Shown here: piece after piece, positions 1 through 9,636 of the stretch | How positions within the stretch are numbered: position 1 is the stretch's first letter | Layout: each line of letters starts with the position of its first letter | Source: Rebecca billardiae RCC1528 | Lineage: Eukaryota > Haptophyta | Length of the DNA: 64,000 bases | NCBI GenBank assembly: GCA_965240325.2 | Contig: OZ251224.1 | Location: 1,302,001-1,366,000, forward strand | Direction: 5' to 3' | Program-made: the position numbers and the translations under genes | Notes under the pieces: generated by a model | Databases searched by the model: none | What the model was told of the DNA's origin: nothing | What the model saw: only the letters and a program-made list of their open reading frames with translations

Positions 1-288
1 TGCATCGGGCTGACGCTCGTGATCGATGCAAAGGCGGCAGCAGCGCCTCAGACCCATGCGCAACATACACTTTTGACCGCGGCTACGTGGGGAGTGACGT
101 TGCTCCTGGCATGCAACACGGTCGCCACCCTGCTCGCCTCCACTCAGCTCGAGAGATACGGCGGCGGCATGCTCTCCTTCATCGCCACGATCTCATGCGC
201 GCTTGTGGCGAGCCGCAGCTCTTTATCGCCGCACGGCGAGACGGCGGCCGATTGCGCTGACAAACCATCTGCTGTTCAGCTGTTGTGA
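1..288 (+). CDS. Possible C-terminal end of a membrane protein, cut by the window edge
   Basis: The frame is open from base 1 to a TGA at 286-288, so any real gene would begin before the window. The stretch encodes two hydrophobic segments (about codons 25-46, around WGVTLLLACN, and codons 54-66, around MLSFIATISCALVA), followed by a polar tail. Third codon positions are GC-rich in the first two thirds, as in the other genes here. I do not recognise a family. It could equally be a chance open frame. Confidence 0.3.
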   Translation, partial: CIGLTLVIDAKAAAAPQTHAQHTLLTAATWGVTLLLACNTVATLLASTQLERYGGGMLSFIATISCALVASRSSLSPHGETAADCADKPSAVQLL

Positions 289-609
289 CGCTCACGCTGT
301 CTGTGCGTTCAGTACATGCATGCACACTAACGGTCCGTGCCGTAGCCGGCCGTATTCTGAGCTGTCGCCACTGTACATACGACTCGATACAGAGTGGAGA
401 GACCGCCAGAGAGAAAGAGAGGCAGAGAGAGACGAGATCTCGAGAGAGACTAGTAGTAGCGCAGCATTCTTAACTATAGCTACTCAGAGTGTCATCATCA
501 GCCACAGCTCAGATCGACAGATAGCACATCGGACTGTCACTATGTCCAACGCAGAATAACTACGATGCTGCCACCCGTGCCACCGTCCGAAGTCAGCTAT
601 GTGCGATTC
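289..609. other. Intergenic, no gene seen
   Basis: This holds only a purine-rich GA-type low-complexity patch around 405-450. It lies between the plus-strand tail at 1-288 and the stop of the minus-strand gene at 610. Confidence 0.5.
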
Positions 610-3036
610 TCAAGTCAGCTCCCCAAGGCCCAACAAGTCCTTCATCACGACCAGCCTGTGCGTTGCGGACTTGCCCCAGTTGCGAAGCGAGTCCGACAGC
701 GTGCAGCTCTTGTACCCAGCAAGCCCGGAGTACCCAAAGAGGGCCTCGAGCGACCAGTCCAGGCCGCTGTACACAGCGCGGAGCGCGGCCGGCGAGAAGC
801 GGTCCACCGCAGTGCACGGATGAGGCGAGGTCTTCAGAAGCTGCATGTGCTGCTGAGCCAAGCCGAGCTGGGTGGTGCGCGAGGTGGTGGATGGCCGCGC
901 GCCACCCGCCGTCAGCGACGCACGCTCTGAGCGCGCGCAGAGCCCGAGCCCCTGCCTGAGCGCACACGCCACCGCGGCCGTCTCCAGCATCACGTCCTCG
1001 TAACGGACGACGAGGATGGGAGGCGAGCCAGGGGCGGCCGAGAAGGTCCGGCCGACGCCGGGCGCGCCCTCCCTGCCGCCGCCACTCGACCAGAAGCCAT
1101 GGCCGCCGCCGCCACCGCCGTCGGCGTCTGTGCGCCGGCGCAGATCGAACGCGTCGCGCAGCAGCCGGAGCTTGGCCGAGCGCATGCCGACGACTGAGTC
1201 GAAGGCGCGCACGCTGCACAGGCGCAGCTGAGCCGCGCTGAGCTGCGCCGCCTCGTCCGGGGACAGGCCACCCAGGAAGGGCTCGGAGCGTTGGCCACCG
1301 CTGCTGCCGCCGTCGAGCGCGTCGTCAAGCACGTCGCCGCCGCCGGAAGCGGAGGTGGTCGCGGCGTCCGCGTCTGCCGCACGCGTGGCGCTCGCGTTCA
1401 CGCGCGGCGCTCGGGCCAGAGCTAACGCCCCGGCGCACTTCTCGCGCGCACCCGCCACGCGCCACGAATACCACGGCGCGCTGACAAAGTGCTCGAGCGG
1501 CTGCTTCCGCGCCCATGGCGCCTCGGAGCTCGAGCGGTGCACCGCCAGCAGCCACTGGAGCGCCTCGCGCACCAGGACCACCACGGGCGCCTGCCGGGTC
1601 ACGTGGCGCGCGCGCAGTGAATTGCGCGCGGCGGCAAGTGCATCGAGGGCGTCGGTGGCAGCTGCCAGCACCGAGTCAGAGGCTGCCGTGCGCTGCCGCT
1701 GCTTGGGACCCACGCCGCCAGCGACATGGCGCCCCCGTTCCCACCCCGGGCTGCCATCGTCGCCACCGCCGCCCACGCCGCGCGCGTGCGCCTCCGCCTC
1801 GCGCTCGCCGAGGCCGACCCCAGCCTCCACCTCGTGGCAGAAATTCGAGCCGAGCAGGTCGGCCACAATCCGGAGGCCGGCGTGGCTCTCACCCACGACG
1901 TGCACCACCGGGTTCAGCGGGCGGTTCTGCGACCGTTCTGGCGCGCCGTCAGCGGGCGCGCCTGAGCCGCCGAGCCCCTCGCGAGCGCACGCTGTGCACC
2001 CCCGTGCCGCCTTCTCGTGCGCAGCCCTTCTTTGGCGTTCGGCGGGTGCCCGCCCCTCGCCGCCATCGCCGCCCTCGCCACTGCCACCGCCGCCTGGTGG
2101 GCCAGGCGGTAACGCCGGGAAGGCCACGCCCGGGCAGAGGGCAGCCCACGTGTCCGGGAGGCGGAGGGAAGTGAGCTTGCCAGAGTCGACCACCCGCCAG
2201 TACCGGCTCCAGTGCGTCAGTCCGCTCGAGTTGATGAAGTGCAGCGCGTCACCGCGGTGCCCAGTCGCGCGCATCCCTGCGTAGATCAGTGCCCGGTTGA
2301 CGTGCCGCGTGGAGTGCAGCAGAAGCGGAATGCCCCGACTCGCGAGGTAGTCCGAGGTGAGGAGGTCGTCGGAGATGCGCGCGTCAGGGTCGTTGGTCAG
2401 CGCGAGCATGTGCGCCTCATACGCACGCACGTCTCTCGCCAGCGGCTCGAGCGGAATCCGCCATCCTGCAAACGCCTCGCACACGTCGAGGTGCGTGTGG
2501 TGCTTCCTCAGGTCGACGACAGAGGCGATGCCTTCGGGCTTGGCGATGGTGCGCGCGGTGAGTCGGAAGCCCGAGGCCGACTCGGAGCGGTCAGGCCGCG
2601 CGGACGCCGCGTATGAGTAGCCCAACCCGCGCGGGTACAGGACGTCATCATCAACGAGCACGATGTGCGTGCGCGCGATCGCAGCGGCGCGGGCGCTGTC
2701 CGCAAGCCCAAGGCGCGCGCCGATCGCGTCGATGCGGTTCTCGATGAGGTAACGCACGGTAGGCACGATCTTGGTTGCGGGCCCCCAGTCGTGGCCACAC
2801 CGGTTGATCGTCGCGCGTGCCGTCACTTGCTCCGGCAGCGCCTCTGGGTAGGTCTCGCCCGTGCGCGTGAAGACGACAGGAAGGTTGAGAATGATCTCGT
2901 CGAAGGGGCGCGTCTGATGCTTGGCATCGAGCGAGACGAGCGTGGGGAGAATGCTACCTATGCGCGTGGGCGTCGTCGTCAGGCTCGCCACGAGGTACAC
3001 CGCCCCCGCGACCCCATGGCTGTGGGTAGGGGGCAT
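610..3036 (-). CDS. Glycosyltransferase-like / sulfotransferase-like fusion protein, 808 aa
   Basis: A single exon encodes two enzyme-like halves. Residues about 10-300 look like a GT-A fold glycosyltransferase. They contain SLTTTPTRI, the phrase DWGPATKIVPTVRY and a metal-binding DDD in VLVDDDVLYP, the arrangement used to bind a nucleotide sugar. After a Gly/Ala/Arg-rich linker, residues about 385-800 look like a PAPS-dependent sulfotransferase. They contain GESHAGLRIVADLL in the position of the 5'-phosphosulfate loop, VLVREALQWLL in the position of the 3'-phosphate motif, and ILVVRYEDVMLE near the end. A protein joining both activities could build and sulfate one glycan. No clear signal peptide is seen, although MPPTHSHGVAGAVYLVAS could be a weak one. 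The start is the first ATG of the open frame. The domain calls are from motifs only; substrate and compartment are unknown. Confidence 0.65.
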   Translation of the reverse strand: MPPTHSHGVAGAVYLVASLTTTPTRIGSILPTLVSLDAKHQTRPFDEIILNLPVVFTRTGETYPEALPEQVTARATINRCGHDWGPATKIVPTVRYLIENRIDAIGARLGLADSARAAAIARTHIVLVDDDVLYPRGLGYSYAASARPDRSESASGFRLTARTIAKPEGIASVVDLRKHHTHLDVCEAFAGWRIPLEPLARDVRAYEAHMLALTNDPDARISDDLLTSDYLASRGIPLLLHSTRHVNRALIYAGMRATGHRGDALHFINSSGLTHWSRYWRVVDSGKLTSLRLPDTWAALCPGVAFPALPPGPPGGGGSGEGGDGGEGRAPAERQRRAAHEKAARGCTACAREGLGGSGAPADGAPERSQNRPLNPVVHVVGESHAGLRIVADLLGSNFCHEVEAGVGLGEREAEAHARGVGGGGDDGSPGWERGRHVAGGVGPKQRQRTAASDSVLAAATDALDALAAARNSLRARHVTRQAPVVVLVREALQWLLAVHRSSSEAPWARKQPLEHFVSAPWYSWRVAGAREKCAGALALARAPRVNASATRAADADAATTSASGGGDVLDDALDGGSSGGQRSEPFLGGLSPDEAAQLSAAQLRLCSVRAFDSVVGMRSAKLRLLRDAFDLRRRTDADGGGGGGHGFWSSGGGREGAPGVGRTFSAAPGSPPILVVRYEDVMLETAAVACALRQGLGLCARSERASLTAGGARPSTTSRTTQLGLAQQHMQLLKTSPHPCTAVDRFSPAALRAVYSGLDWSLEALFGYSGLAGYKSCTLSDSLRNWGKSATHRLVVMKDLLGLGELT

Positions 3037-3616
3037 CGGCGACGGGGATCGATCTTATCGTAGTCGGCAGCAAGATTAGTACCAAGGGCGTTCCCGAGCG
3101 ACCGGTCGGGATCCTGCCACACGCTCCCGAAAAGCAAAGCCCCCCCTGGGGGGGCTTTGCCTTTTTCCGTATTCAATGTACCCGGTTCAAATGGACGAAG
3201 CCCGTTCCGATAGGAAGACGGTTCAATTTGGCGTACAGTATGACCGATGCGAGGAACGCCCCTGGCTATGATACGTACACTAATTTCAATGGCGGTGGAA
3301 TCTGACGACCGATCTGACGACGTCCTCCCAAATCTCGTGAGCTTCTTGGACTACGCTTCTGCGGCGGCGATCGCCCGCGTCGATGGTGCGAGCGGCGGTG
3401 TTGATCGTGGTCGCGCACGGCATCGTGTGCGGTGGCACGAGCAAGCCACAACCGAGAACGGATGTGCTCAGGTCATGCATGAACGCGCCGATGGATGTGC
3501 GCCCCAATGCAGCAGAATCACATCGTGCGCGCGCGTCGCGTCGCGGGGGGCGTTGAGCTCATAGCGCACAGAGCAGGGCCACGCGTGCCCTGTGATCCGG
3601 TTCTCGTGACTCGCGT
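3037..3616. other. Intergenic, no convincing gene
   Basis: Short frames here lack family motifs. The region contains a GC-rich hairpin at 3134-3160 and otherwise nothing I can name. The 5' exon and promoter of the gene starting near 3617 may lie here. Confidence 0.4.
3134..3160. repeat. Near-perfect palindromic hairpin
   Basis: Two 13-bp arms (GCAAAGCCCCCCC and its complement) are separated by a single T. Beyond one bulged C the A/T stretches also pair. The lower part of the stem resembles the stem of the large palindrome at 63815-63928, which also reads GCAAAAGCCCCC. It lies about 100 bp upstream of the minus-strand gene's start. Function unknown. Confidence 0.7.
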
Positions 3617-4507
3617 GTGACGTTTTACACGACTCACACGCTTCCCTCGTCCCTTTGCGCCACCTGTGCAGAGCTCGCGGCGGGCCAGGCCGTGCTGCGC
3701 AGCAGAGCAGGGCCAAAGCTGGCAGGCGTCGCTGTTCGGGACATTCGCGCGCCAACCGGCGTGGTCCTCGCGCAGATACTCGACGTGGAGGGATCCGTAG
3801 GCAAGGCGCCGTACCTGGTCTCTAACAAGATCTACGCCAATTGCACGCACGCCGACGGCTCGGTCGAGATCCGCAGCGCGTATGTTCTGAATTATTTCAG
3901 CTTCTTCATCAGAGTCTCCCTCGTGCACACATTCGTGCCTCAGCACCGGTGCTTGACGTGGACAATCGACACGTCGCGCCACAGCGACCTCGTGCAGTCC
4001 ATCGGCTACTGGCGCGCCGACCCGCACCCCAACGGCCAGCAGCACACGCGGCTGTACTACTCGGCGGACATGCTGATGCAGAACGTGCCCAAGAAGCTGA
4101 CGAAGCTGCTCACGCCACTCACGCTTTCAACGTCGATGGCGTGGGCGAAGGAGCACGCAGAACTTGCGCACCGCCCGGCCCGAGCGTTGTTGGCACCCAC
4201 GGCACCCACGGCACCCTTGGCGGCGGCCTTAGCCGCCCTGCGCAAACGCCCCTGCTCTGCCACATCAAATGTTGACCACAACGTGCATGATGGCATGCTG
4301 AGGTGGCGACTGCAGAACTCAACGTCCACCAGGCCGAGGAAGCCGAGCCTGCAGGAGGGGGGGCATTGGACAACGACTCGACGTTCGCCGCCGGTATCGA
4401 ATAAGCCGCGCTGGTGGATTGGGGGGGGCGGCGCAGTGCTGACGACTTCATCTGCTACTGCTACTGCTAGCACTAGGCGTAGCAGTAGTGCTGCTACGAC
4501 TGAATAG
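3617..4507 (+). CDS. START/SRPBCC-like lipid-binding domain protein (5' end and tail uncertain)
   Basis: The central part resembles plant and algal polyketide-cyclase/START-like lipid transport proteins. It has an alternating strand pattern from ILDVEGSVGKAP through YANCTHADGSVEIRSA and LTWTIDTSRHSD, then SIGYWRADPHP, TRLYYSADM, and a final helix with TSMAWAKEHAE. The last helix is typical of the family. Such proteins bind hydrophobic ligands in a helix-grip cavity. The first codons are doubtful: a plausible acceptor CAG at 3665-3670 suggests an upstream exon I cannot place. After about position 4150 the translation becomes Ala/Pro/Ser-rich with no recognisable domain, so the true stop may be elsewhere or reached through another intron. 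Confidence 0.5.
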   Translation: MTFYTTHTLPSSLCATCAELAAGQAVLRSRAGPKLAGVAVRDIRAPTGVVLAQILDVEGSVGKAPYLVSNKIYANCTHADGSVEIRSAYVLNYFSFFIRVSLVHTFVPQHRCLTWTIDTSRHSDLVQSIGYWRADPHPNGQQHTRLYYSADMLMQNVPKKLTKLLTPLTLSTSMAWAKEHAELAHRPARALLAPTAPTAPLAAALAALRKRPCSATSNVDHNVHDGMLRWRLQNSTSTRPRKPSLQEGGHWTTTRRSPPVSNKPRWWIGGGGAVLTTSSATATASTRRSSSAATTE

Positions 4508-4687
4508 CAGAACTAATAGCGCTGCTGCTAGCTGAGTGCTACTGCGTGCTCAGTCTCATACTGTTAGTATATAGCCAGTTTATTCGGTTACATACTGACG
4601 CCGAAAATATATTCCTGATATGGCATCATAGCATCACTGTATTAATAAATAATTCACCAGCAGTCCCGGGTCCGACTAGCAAGCATA

Positions 4688-4871
<184 letters not shown>

Positions 4872-5605
4872 AGCAAGTAGCAGCCTGACGACGAGGTCGA
4901 CTGCTCGGATGACTCCGGACGTCCGTCGAGTGAGTGCCAGTCACAGTGCGAGTGTGTCTGTGTGAGTGAGACTGAGTCATCGTCAGTCGCCGCGGACGGA
5001 CGACGTCGGCGCCCCTGACTTCAGACTAACCTGCTAGTAGTCATCTATAGTGCCTATAGGTCAATAGGAGTGCTTAGATACTAGTGACTAGTTGCCTATT
5101 CGCCAGCTGCTCACGGCTCGGTAACCCGACCAGACCGATCCGTCAGTCAGTCAGAGTGACCGGCGCCGGAGACGACGACGTCACTGGCGGCAGCAAAGTG
5201 CATGTCGCATGACCTTGATGTCCTTGATTGATTGATCGCGTGACGGTCGCGCGCATCAGCATTCAGCGGCCCGTGAGTGAACGTCGTTCGTCGGTATACT
5301 GATGTGACACACACGCCCACGGTATCGTGGCTGATCAGAGGGTCTTGCTCTCAGTGAATAGTAGTGACAGTGTCATCGTCCGCAGACCGCCTGACTCTGA
5401 GTTTGAGCCGGCTGCCAGCCCGCAGCCGCCCTGCCGTCAACGCGGACGGATGACCGGCGGACCGGGCGCGTACACGTAACACGACAGTATAACAGCTCAG
5501 TAGCTAGTTGACACGTCTGTCACGTGCGCGCACACGGCGGATGGCACCCCCGGGCCTACCGGCCCAGGCTTATTATCTACTCGGACGACGACAATTCTGG
5601 CACAA

Positions 5606-5745
<140 letters not shown>

Positions 5746-5977
5746 CTATATATTAATTCCGGAAGTCGTCTTGCTTCCGATCGTCATTTCCGACTACGCG
5801 ACTCTGATCGACTGCTGCTAGCTAGCGCGTTTCGTCGTAACTGTAATATTATCGGGTCGTCGCCATCATCGCGGAGCTGAGGCTACAGTATGCCCACGCC
5901 CCCCGGGGAGTGTCGTGCCAGCAGCCTGCAGCCCCGGAGCAGTACATACGGACAGTAGTGTCCGCATCGTGATAGTG

Positions 5978-7086
5978 TCAGAAAGCAGCCATCTTGTCGA
6001 AGTCCGCCTGCATCTGAGGTGCGGGCGAGGCCGTGACGTGGGCGTGGGCGTGGGCGGGGCAGGCATTCGCACATCAGCCGCATGGCGCACAGGACGCGGA
6101 GCCGGGTCTCCGACTGAGACGAGGGCGCGAGGGCGGGGGGGGGAGGGGTGCGCGCGTACTTCCTGCAGCCGCGCCTGCGTGCGCTCGGCCGCCTCATGAC
6201 TAGTCTCCGAGCGCTCGATCGCCGCCTGCAGCTGCTCGCAGATCTGCTCCTGCGCCATCACCGAATTGCACAGCAGCACGATCAGCCGCTTGCGGTCGCT
6301 CAGCTCCGCCTCCAGCTCGGCGCGGTGGCCGGCAAGCATGCGCACCACCTCGTCACTCTCGGCCATCAGCGCCTGCAGGTGGGCGGGGTCGTCGGCCACG
6401 AGCTCGCCTTCACCCAGGTAGAGCGGGTTGATGTCCCGCTCCTGCGCGCTCGACGTCGCATCGAGCACGTCGCTGGTTTGCAGCTGGCGCAGGCAGTCGG
6501 GCAGCTGCTGGAGCGAGGGCGCAGGCGGCGTGCGCGGGCTAGTGGGCGGCAGCGCGGCCGGCGGCTTCGGCTGAGACGGCGGCGGGGCCTGCGGCGGCGG
6601 CGGGGCCTTGGGCGGCGGCACGGTAGCAGCCGCCGTGCTCGATGGCGCCGTCGCCGTGCCCGTCAGCTGCGCCCGCAGGGCGACGAGCTGTGCCGACGAC
6701 ACAGCATTCCGCTCCTCGAGGATGTTGATGATGCGCGTGATCTTCTCGCGCACCGCCGGCGGCGATCCAGCGTAGACGAGCGGCATCACGTCGATCATGC
6801 GCGCTGCGAACGCCTCGCACACCTCGGGCGCTCGCCGTCTTGAGGTCTGCAGCACGTCGTTGAGCAGGTACACGAAGAGCAAGTGCCGCTCGGGCGGCGC
6901 ATTCAGAGTCTCGCGTGACCAGATGTCCGCCGCCTGCGTGGCGTTGCGGTGGTGGTAGCGCAGCCAGTGCGAGAGGGTGTTGATGCTCTGCTGCGTCTCG
7001 TTCAGCGCGGTCAGCTTGGCAACAAACGATTCGGCGAAGTCGGGCGGCCCGTCCGCGTTAGCCCCGGCGCCAGGTTCGTACGCCAT
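5978..7086 (-). CDS. RPRD1: RPRD1-like CID protein, regulator of the RNA polymerase II C-terminal domain
   Basis: Two exons: 7086-6160 and 6013-5978, giving 320 aa, close to the 310-330 aa of animal RPRD1A/B. Residues 15-140 form a CID that reads the phosphorylated polymerase tail: ALNETQQSINTLSHWL, then LLFVYLLNDVLQTSRR and ITRIINILEERN. A Pro-rich linker follows, then a C-terminal coiled coil from about residue 235 (QALMAESDEVVRMLAGHRAE onward). The unspliced frame runs into Pro/Arg-rich nonsense after RLQE. A donor GTACGC at 6159 and acceptor CAG at 6014 join RLQE to MQADFDKMAAF and a stop, restoring the coiled coil. The 146-bp intron is not a multiple of three. The start codon overlaps that of the divergent CCCH/RING gene, so one of the two starts may be further in. 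Role by family: transcription termination and Ser5 dephosphorylation scaffolding in the nucleus. Confidence 0.8.
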
Positions 7087-9169
7087 GGTCCCGGTCCCGG
7101 GCGCTGCACCACCCTTGCTGCTGAGCTCGGCACGCGGCCGGCGCCGCCGCCGCCGCCGCGGCTCGCGCTGTCACCGGACTTTCGAGCCTGGCGGGTGGAC
7201 AGTGCAGCCGCACGACGCGAGCGCCCGCGAGGACGTGTGCCACACGCGCTTGGACCACATGAGCGGCGCGGGCGGGGCTTCGCACTGGGGCCACTCGAAG
7301 GAGCTCGCCGAGCTCTGCGAGCGTCGGCTAGGCTGGACCCCCCCCGATTACATCGATCTCCTGCCCGACTCGCACCCGCCGGACGTGACGCCCCTGACGC
7401 TCTTCAAGGCGCAGGGCCACAACCAACGCGACCACCCGTTGTATCGAACCAAGATGTGCAGCAAACGGCACGAGCCGGGCGGCTGTCCGCGAGGACAGCG
7501 GTGTGCCTTCGCGCACACCGAGGCGGAGCTTCGTCCGATGCCGCAGCCGCCCGAGGGCTCGGAGTACCTGTACGAGGTGCGCGTGCGGGACGCGCGAGGC
7601 GTGGAGCATCGCGCGCGCGGCAGCCGCCCGCGGCACCGGGCGCTGGTCGCCAAGGACGACGCGGCCTTCGAGCTTCTCCTCGTGCTGGGCGAGATCAAGC
7701 GGCCGGCGCGCTCCGAGCCGACTCCAACCGAGCCCTCCGCGCGCGAGCCCGAGGCCGCGGGCGCCGCCGAGCCGATCCCGGCCAAGACGGTGCACATGAT
7801 TGTGGACATGCTCACGCTGCTCGTGCACGAGGAGGGCGTCGCGCGGCACTGGGCGTGCAGCTGCTGCGGCCCGGGCGGCACGCACTGGGTCAACTCGCTT
7901 GGCGGCTCGCTCGGCTCGAGCTACCCCGAGCTGATGGCCCAGATCCGCAGCAGCGCGCACGGCAGCTTTGCGTCCTTCCTCAACGAGCACGGCGCGCAGG
8001 TGCTGCGGGAGGCGTACAAGGCGGCCGAGCTGGACAACGACGACGCGGCGGGGCGCGACGCGGTGGAGCCGGCGGCGCGGCCGCCCGTCCCGAGCGCGCC
8101 GAGCGCGCCGAGCGCGCCGAGCGCGCCGCCGCCGCCGCCGCCGCCGCCCAGCGCGCTGTCGGAGGCCGAGCACGCGCTCGAGTACCTCTCGAGCATCGAG
8201 CTGACCAAGGGCACGCCCGGCCGGTTCAGGCCGCTCGCGCCTTTGCTCGCGCCGCAGGCGGCGGGCGGCAAGTGCGTGGGACCGGTGCACCCCGTCGTGC
8301 TCGGCTGCCTCCGCGAGGCGGGCGCGGCCGGTGTCGACGTCCCGCAGCTCAAGCATCAGCTCGACGCGCGGCTCGCACAGCCGCCGCACAACGTGAGCCG
8401 CAAGATGCGGACGAGGCAGCTCGTCGAGTACCTGAGCGCCTTCCCCGGCGCGGTGAGGATTAACGCCGGGCGGGGCGCGGATGGGCGCGTCTCGCACCGC
8501 GCGGTGCTGAGGGCGGAGGCGCAGCCGATCGTGCCCGCCGCCGAGCCGAGCCCGCCGCCGCCGCCGCCGCCGATCCCGCCAGCGCCGATGCCGATGCCGG
8601 CGCCGCCGCCGCCGCCCACCATGCCTCTCGCCATGCCGCAGCCGCCGCCAGGGCTGAGCGCGGCGTCTGCGGCGCAGCCTGCGCCCGTGCAGGCGAACGG
8701 CACGGGGGCGCAGGCACACGCGGCCGCGGAGGTGCAGTTCGCGCCGCCGCCGCTGGCGCCGTCGGCCGGCGCCGCCGCCATGGCGCAGCCCGCGATCCCT
8801 CCTCCCAACGTGGGCGCGGGCGCGCCGCCGGCGTCTGGTGCGGGCGCGGCCGGCGGCGAGCTGGAGGCCGAGCTGCACGCGCAAGTCGTGTCGCTCGAGA
8901 AGCAGCTGGCCGCCCTGCGTGCGCGAGAGGCCGCGTCCGTGTGCCTCATCTGCAGGGAGTCGCCGCGCGACGCGCTCGTGCTCCCGTGCAGGCACCTCAT
9001 GTTCTGCACGATCTGCCTGGGCAGCAGCACGAGCGAGGGCGCTGCGGCCGATGCGCACGGGGCCGGCGGCGCGTTGCGGATCAAGACGTGCCCCGCGTGC
9101 AACATCCCCGTGACGGGCGTCCTCGCGGGCGTCCTCACCCTGGACTCGTGGAAGCGTACCACCAACTGA
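7085..9169 (+). CDS. CCCH zinc finger plus C-terminal RING protein, probable RNA-binding E3 ligase
   Basis: 694 aa from the ATG at 7085. A CCCH finger (C-x8-C-x5-C-x3-H, within TKMCSKRHEPGGC...CAFAH) lies near residue 125. A middle block around VHMIVDMLTLLVHEEGVARH is unassigned. A segment near residues 400-470 (PVHPVVLGCLREAG to VEYLSAFPGAVRI) could be a small winged helix of the LOTUS type, tentatively. Long Pro/Ala stretches follow, then a C3HC4 RING at the end (CLICRESPRDALVLPC, RHLMFCTICLG, and CPAC after a 25-residue insert). CCCH plus RING is seen in mRNA-regulating ubiquitin ligases such as MEX3, Unkempt and Roquin; the arrangement here is not one I can match exactly. The proposed ATG overlaps the RPRD1 ATG in CATG. 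An internal Met at 7259 (MSGAGGASHWG) is an alternative start. Confidence 0.7.
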   Translation: MVPVPGAAPPLLLSSARGRRRRRRRGSRCHRTFEPGGWTVQPHDASAREDVCHTRLDHMSGAGGASHWGHSKELAELCERRLGWTPPDYIDLLPDSHPPDVTPLTLFKAQGHNQRDHPLYRTKMCSKRHEPGGCPRGQRCAFAHTEAELRPMPQPPEGSEYLYEVRVRDARGVEHRARGSRPRHRALVAKDDAAFELLLVLGEIKRPARSEPTPTEPSAREPEAAGAAEPIPAKTVHMIVDMLTLLVHEEGVARHWACSCCGPGGTHWVNSLGGSLGSSYPELMAQIRSSAHGSFASFLNEHGAQVLREAYKAAELDNDDAAGRDAVEPAARPPVPSAPSAPSAPSAPPPPPPPPSALSEAEHALEYLSSIELTKGTPGRFRPLAPLLAPQAAGGKCVGPVHPVVLGCLREAGAAGVDVPQLKHQLDARLAQPPHNVSRKMRTRQLVEYLSAFPGAVRINAGRGADGRVSHRAVLRAEAQPIVPAAEPSPPPPPPPIPPAPMPMPAPPPPPTMPLAMPQPPPGLSAASAAQPAPVQANGTGAQAHAAAEVQFAPPPLAPSAGAAAMAQPAIPPPNVGAGAPPASGAGAAGGELEAELHAQVVSLEKQLAALRAREAASVCLICRESPRDALVLPCRHLMFCTICLGSSTSEGAAADAHGAGGALRIKTCPACNIPVTGVLAGVLTLDSWKRTTN

Positions 9170-9636
9170 GCGTGGTCCCTTGGCCTGGAAACGGCGCCAC
9201 CGGCCCCGCTCAAGGCGCTCAACCAGCCGCCAACGGCAGCTGAACGGCAGCAACCCCTGGCCACGCACCGGTAGCTAGTTGTGACTGACAGACAGACAGT
9301 CACAGTGGCAACATCGTCGGACAGTCCGCCGCGCGCCACACTGCGCGCTGTCACTGGCCCACTGGGCACTGCCAAATTGTACTGACTAAGCGTACTCACT
9401 CAAGCAGTGTCATGAGTGACACTGTACCGTAGCCATCTGTTGTGATGAACGACTATCTACTGTGAACTGTCTCAGTCTCACGAGTCCGTCCCGCGGTGCC
9501 TCCGGGAGTCCGCAATTTCTGTCGTATTAGCGATTTCAGCGCCATCGTCCTACCGGGCCCGCGCCGTGCTGCCCACGCCCACGGTGGCCGGCTGGCCGCC
9601 CGTCCTCTCACTTGACTCGCGACCCGGAGTGCCGCC
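9170..9636. other. Intergenic, no gene seen
   Basis: This is the 3' flank of the RING gene and the promoter side of the next gene. The part around 9280-9480 is the CAGT/ACTG-rich cryptically simple sequence seen in many spacers of this window. Confidence 0.5.

Noticed and set aside
3617-3664. Taking the first ATG of the SRPBCC-like frame as the certain start
   Set aside because: The first codons lack coding bias and a good acceptor follows at about 3670, so an upstream exon is more likely. It is kept only as a provisional boundary.
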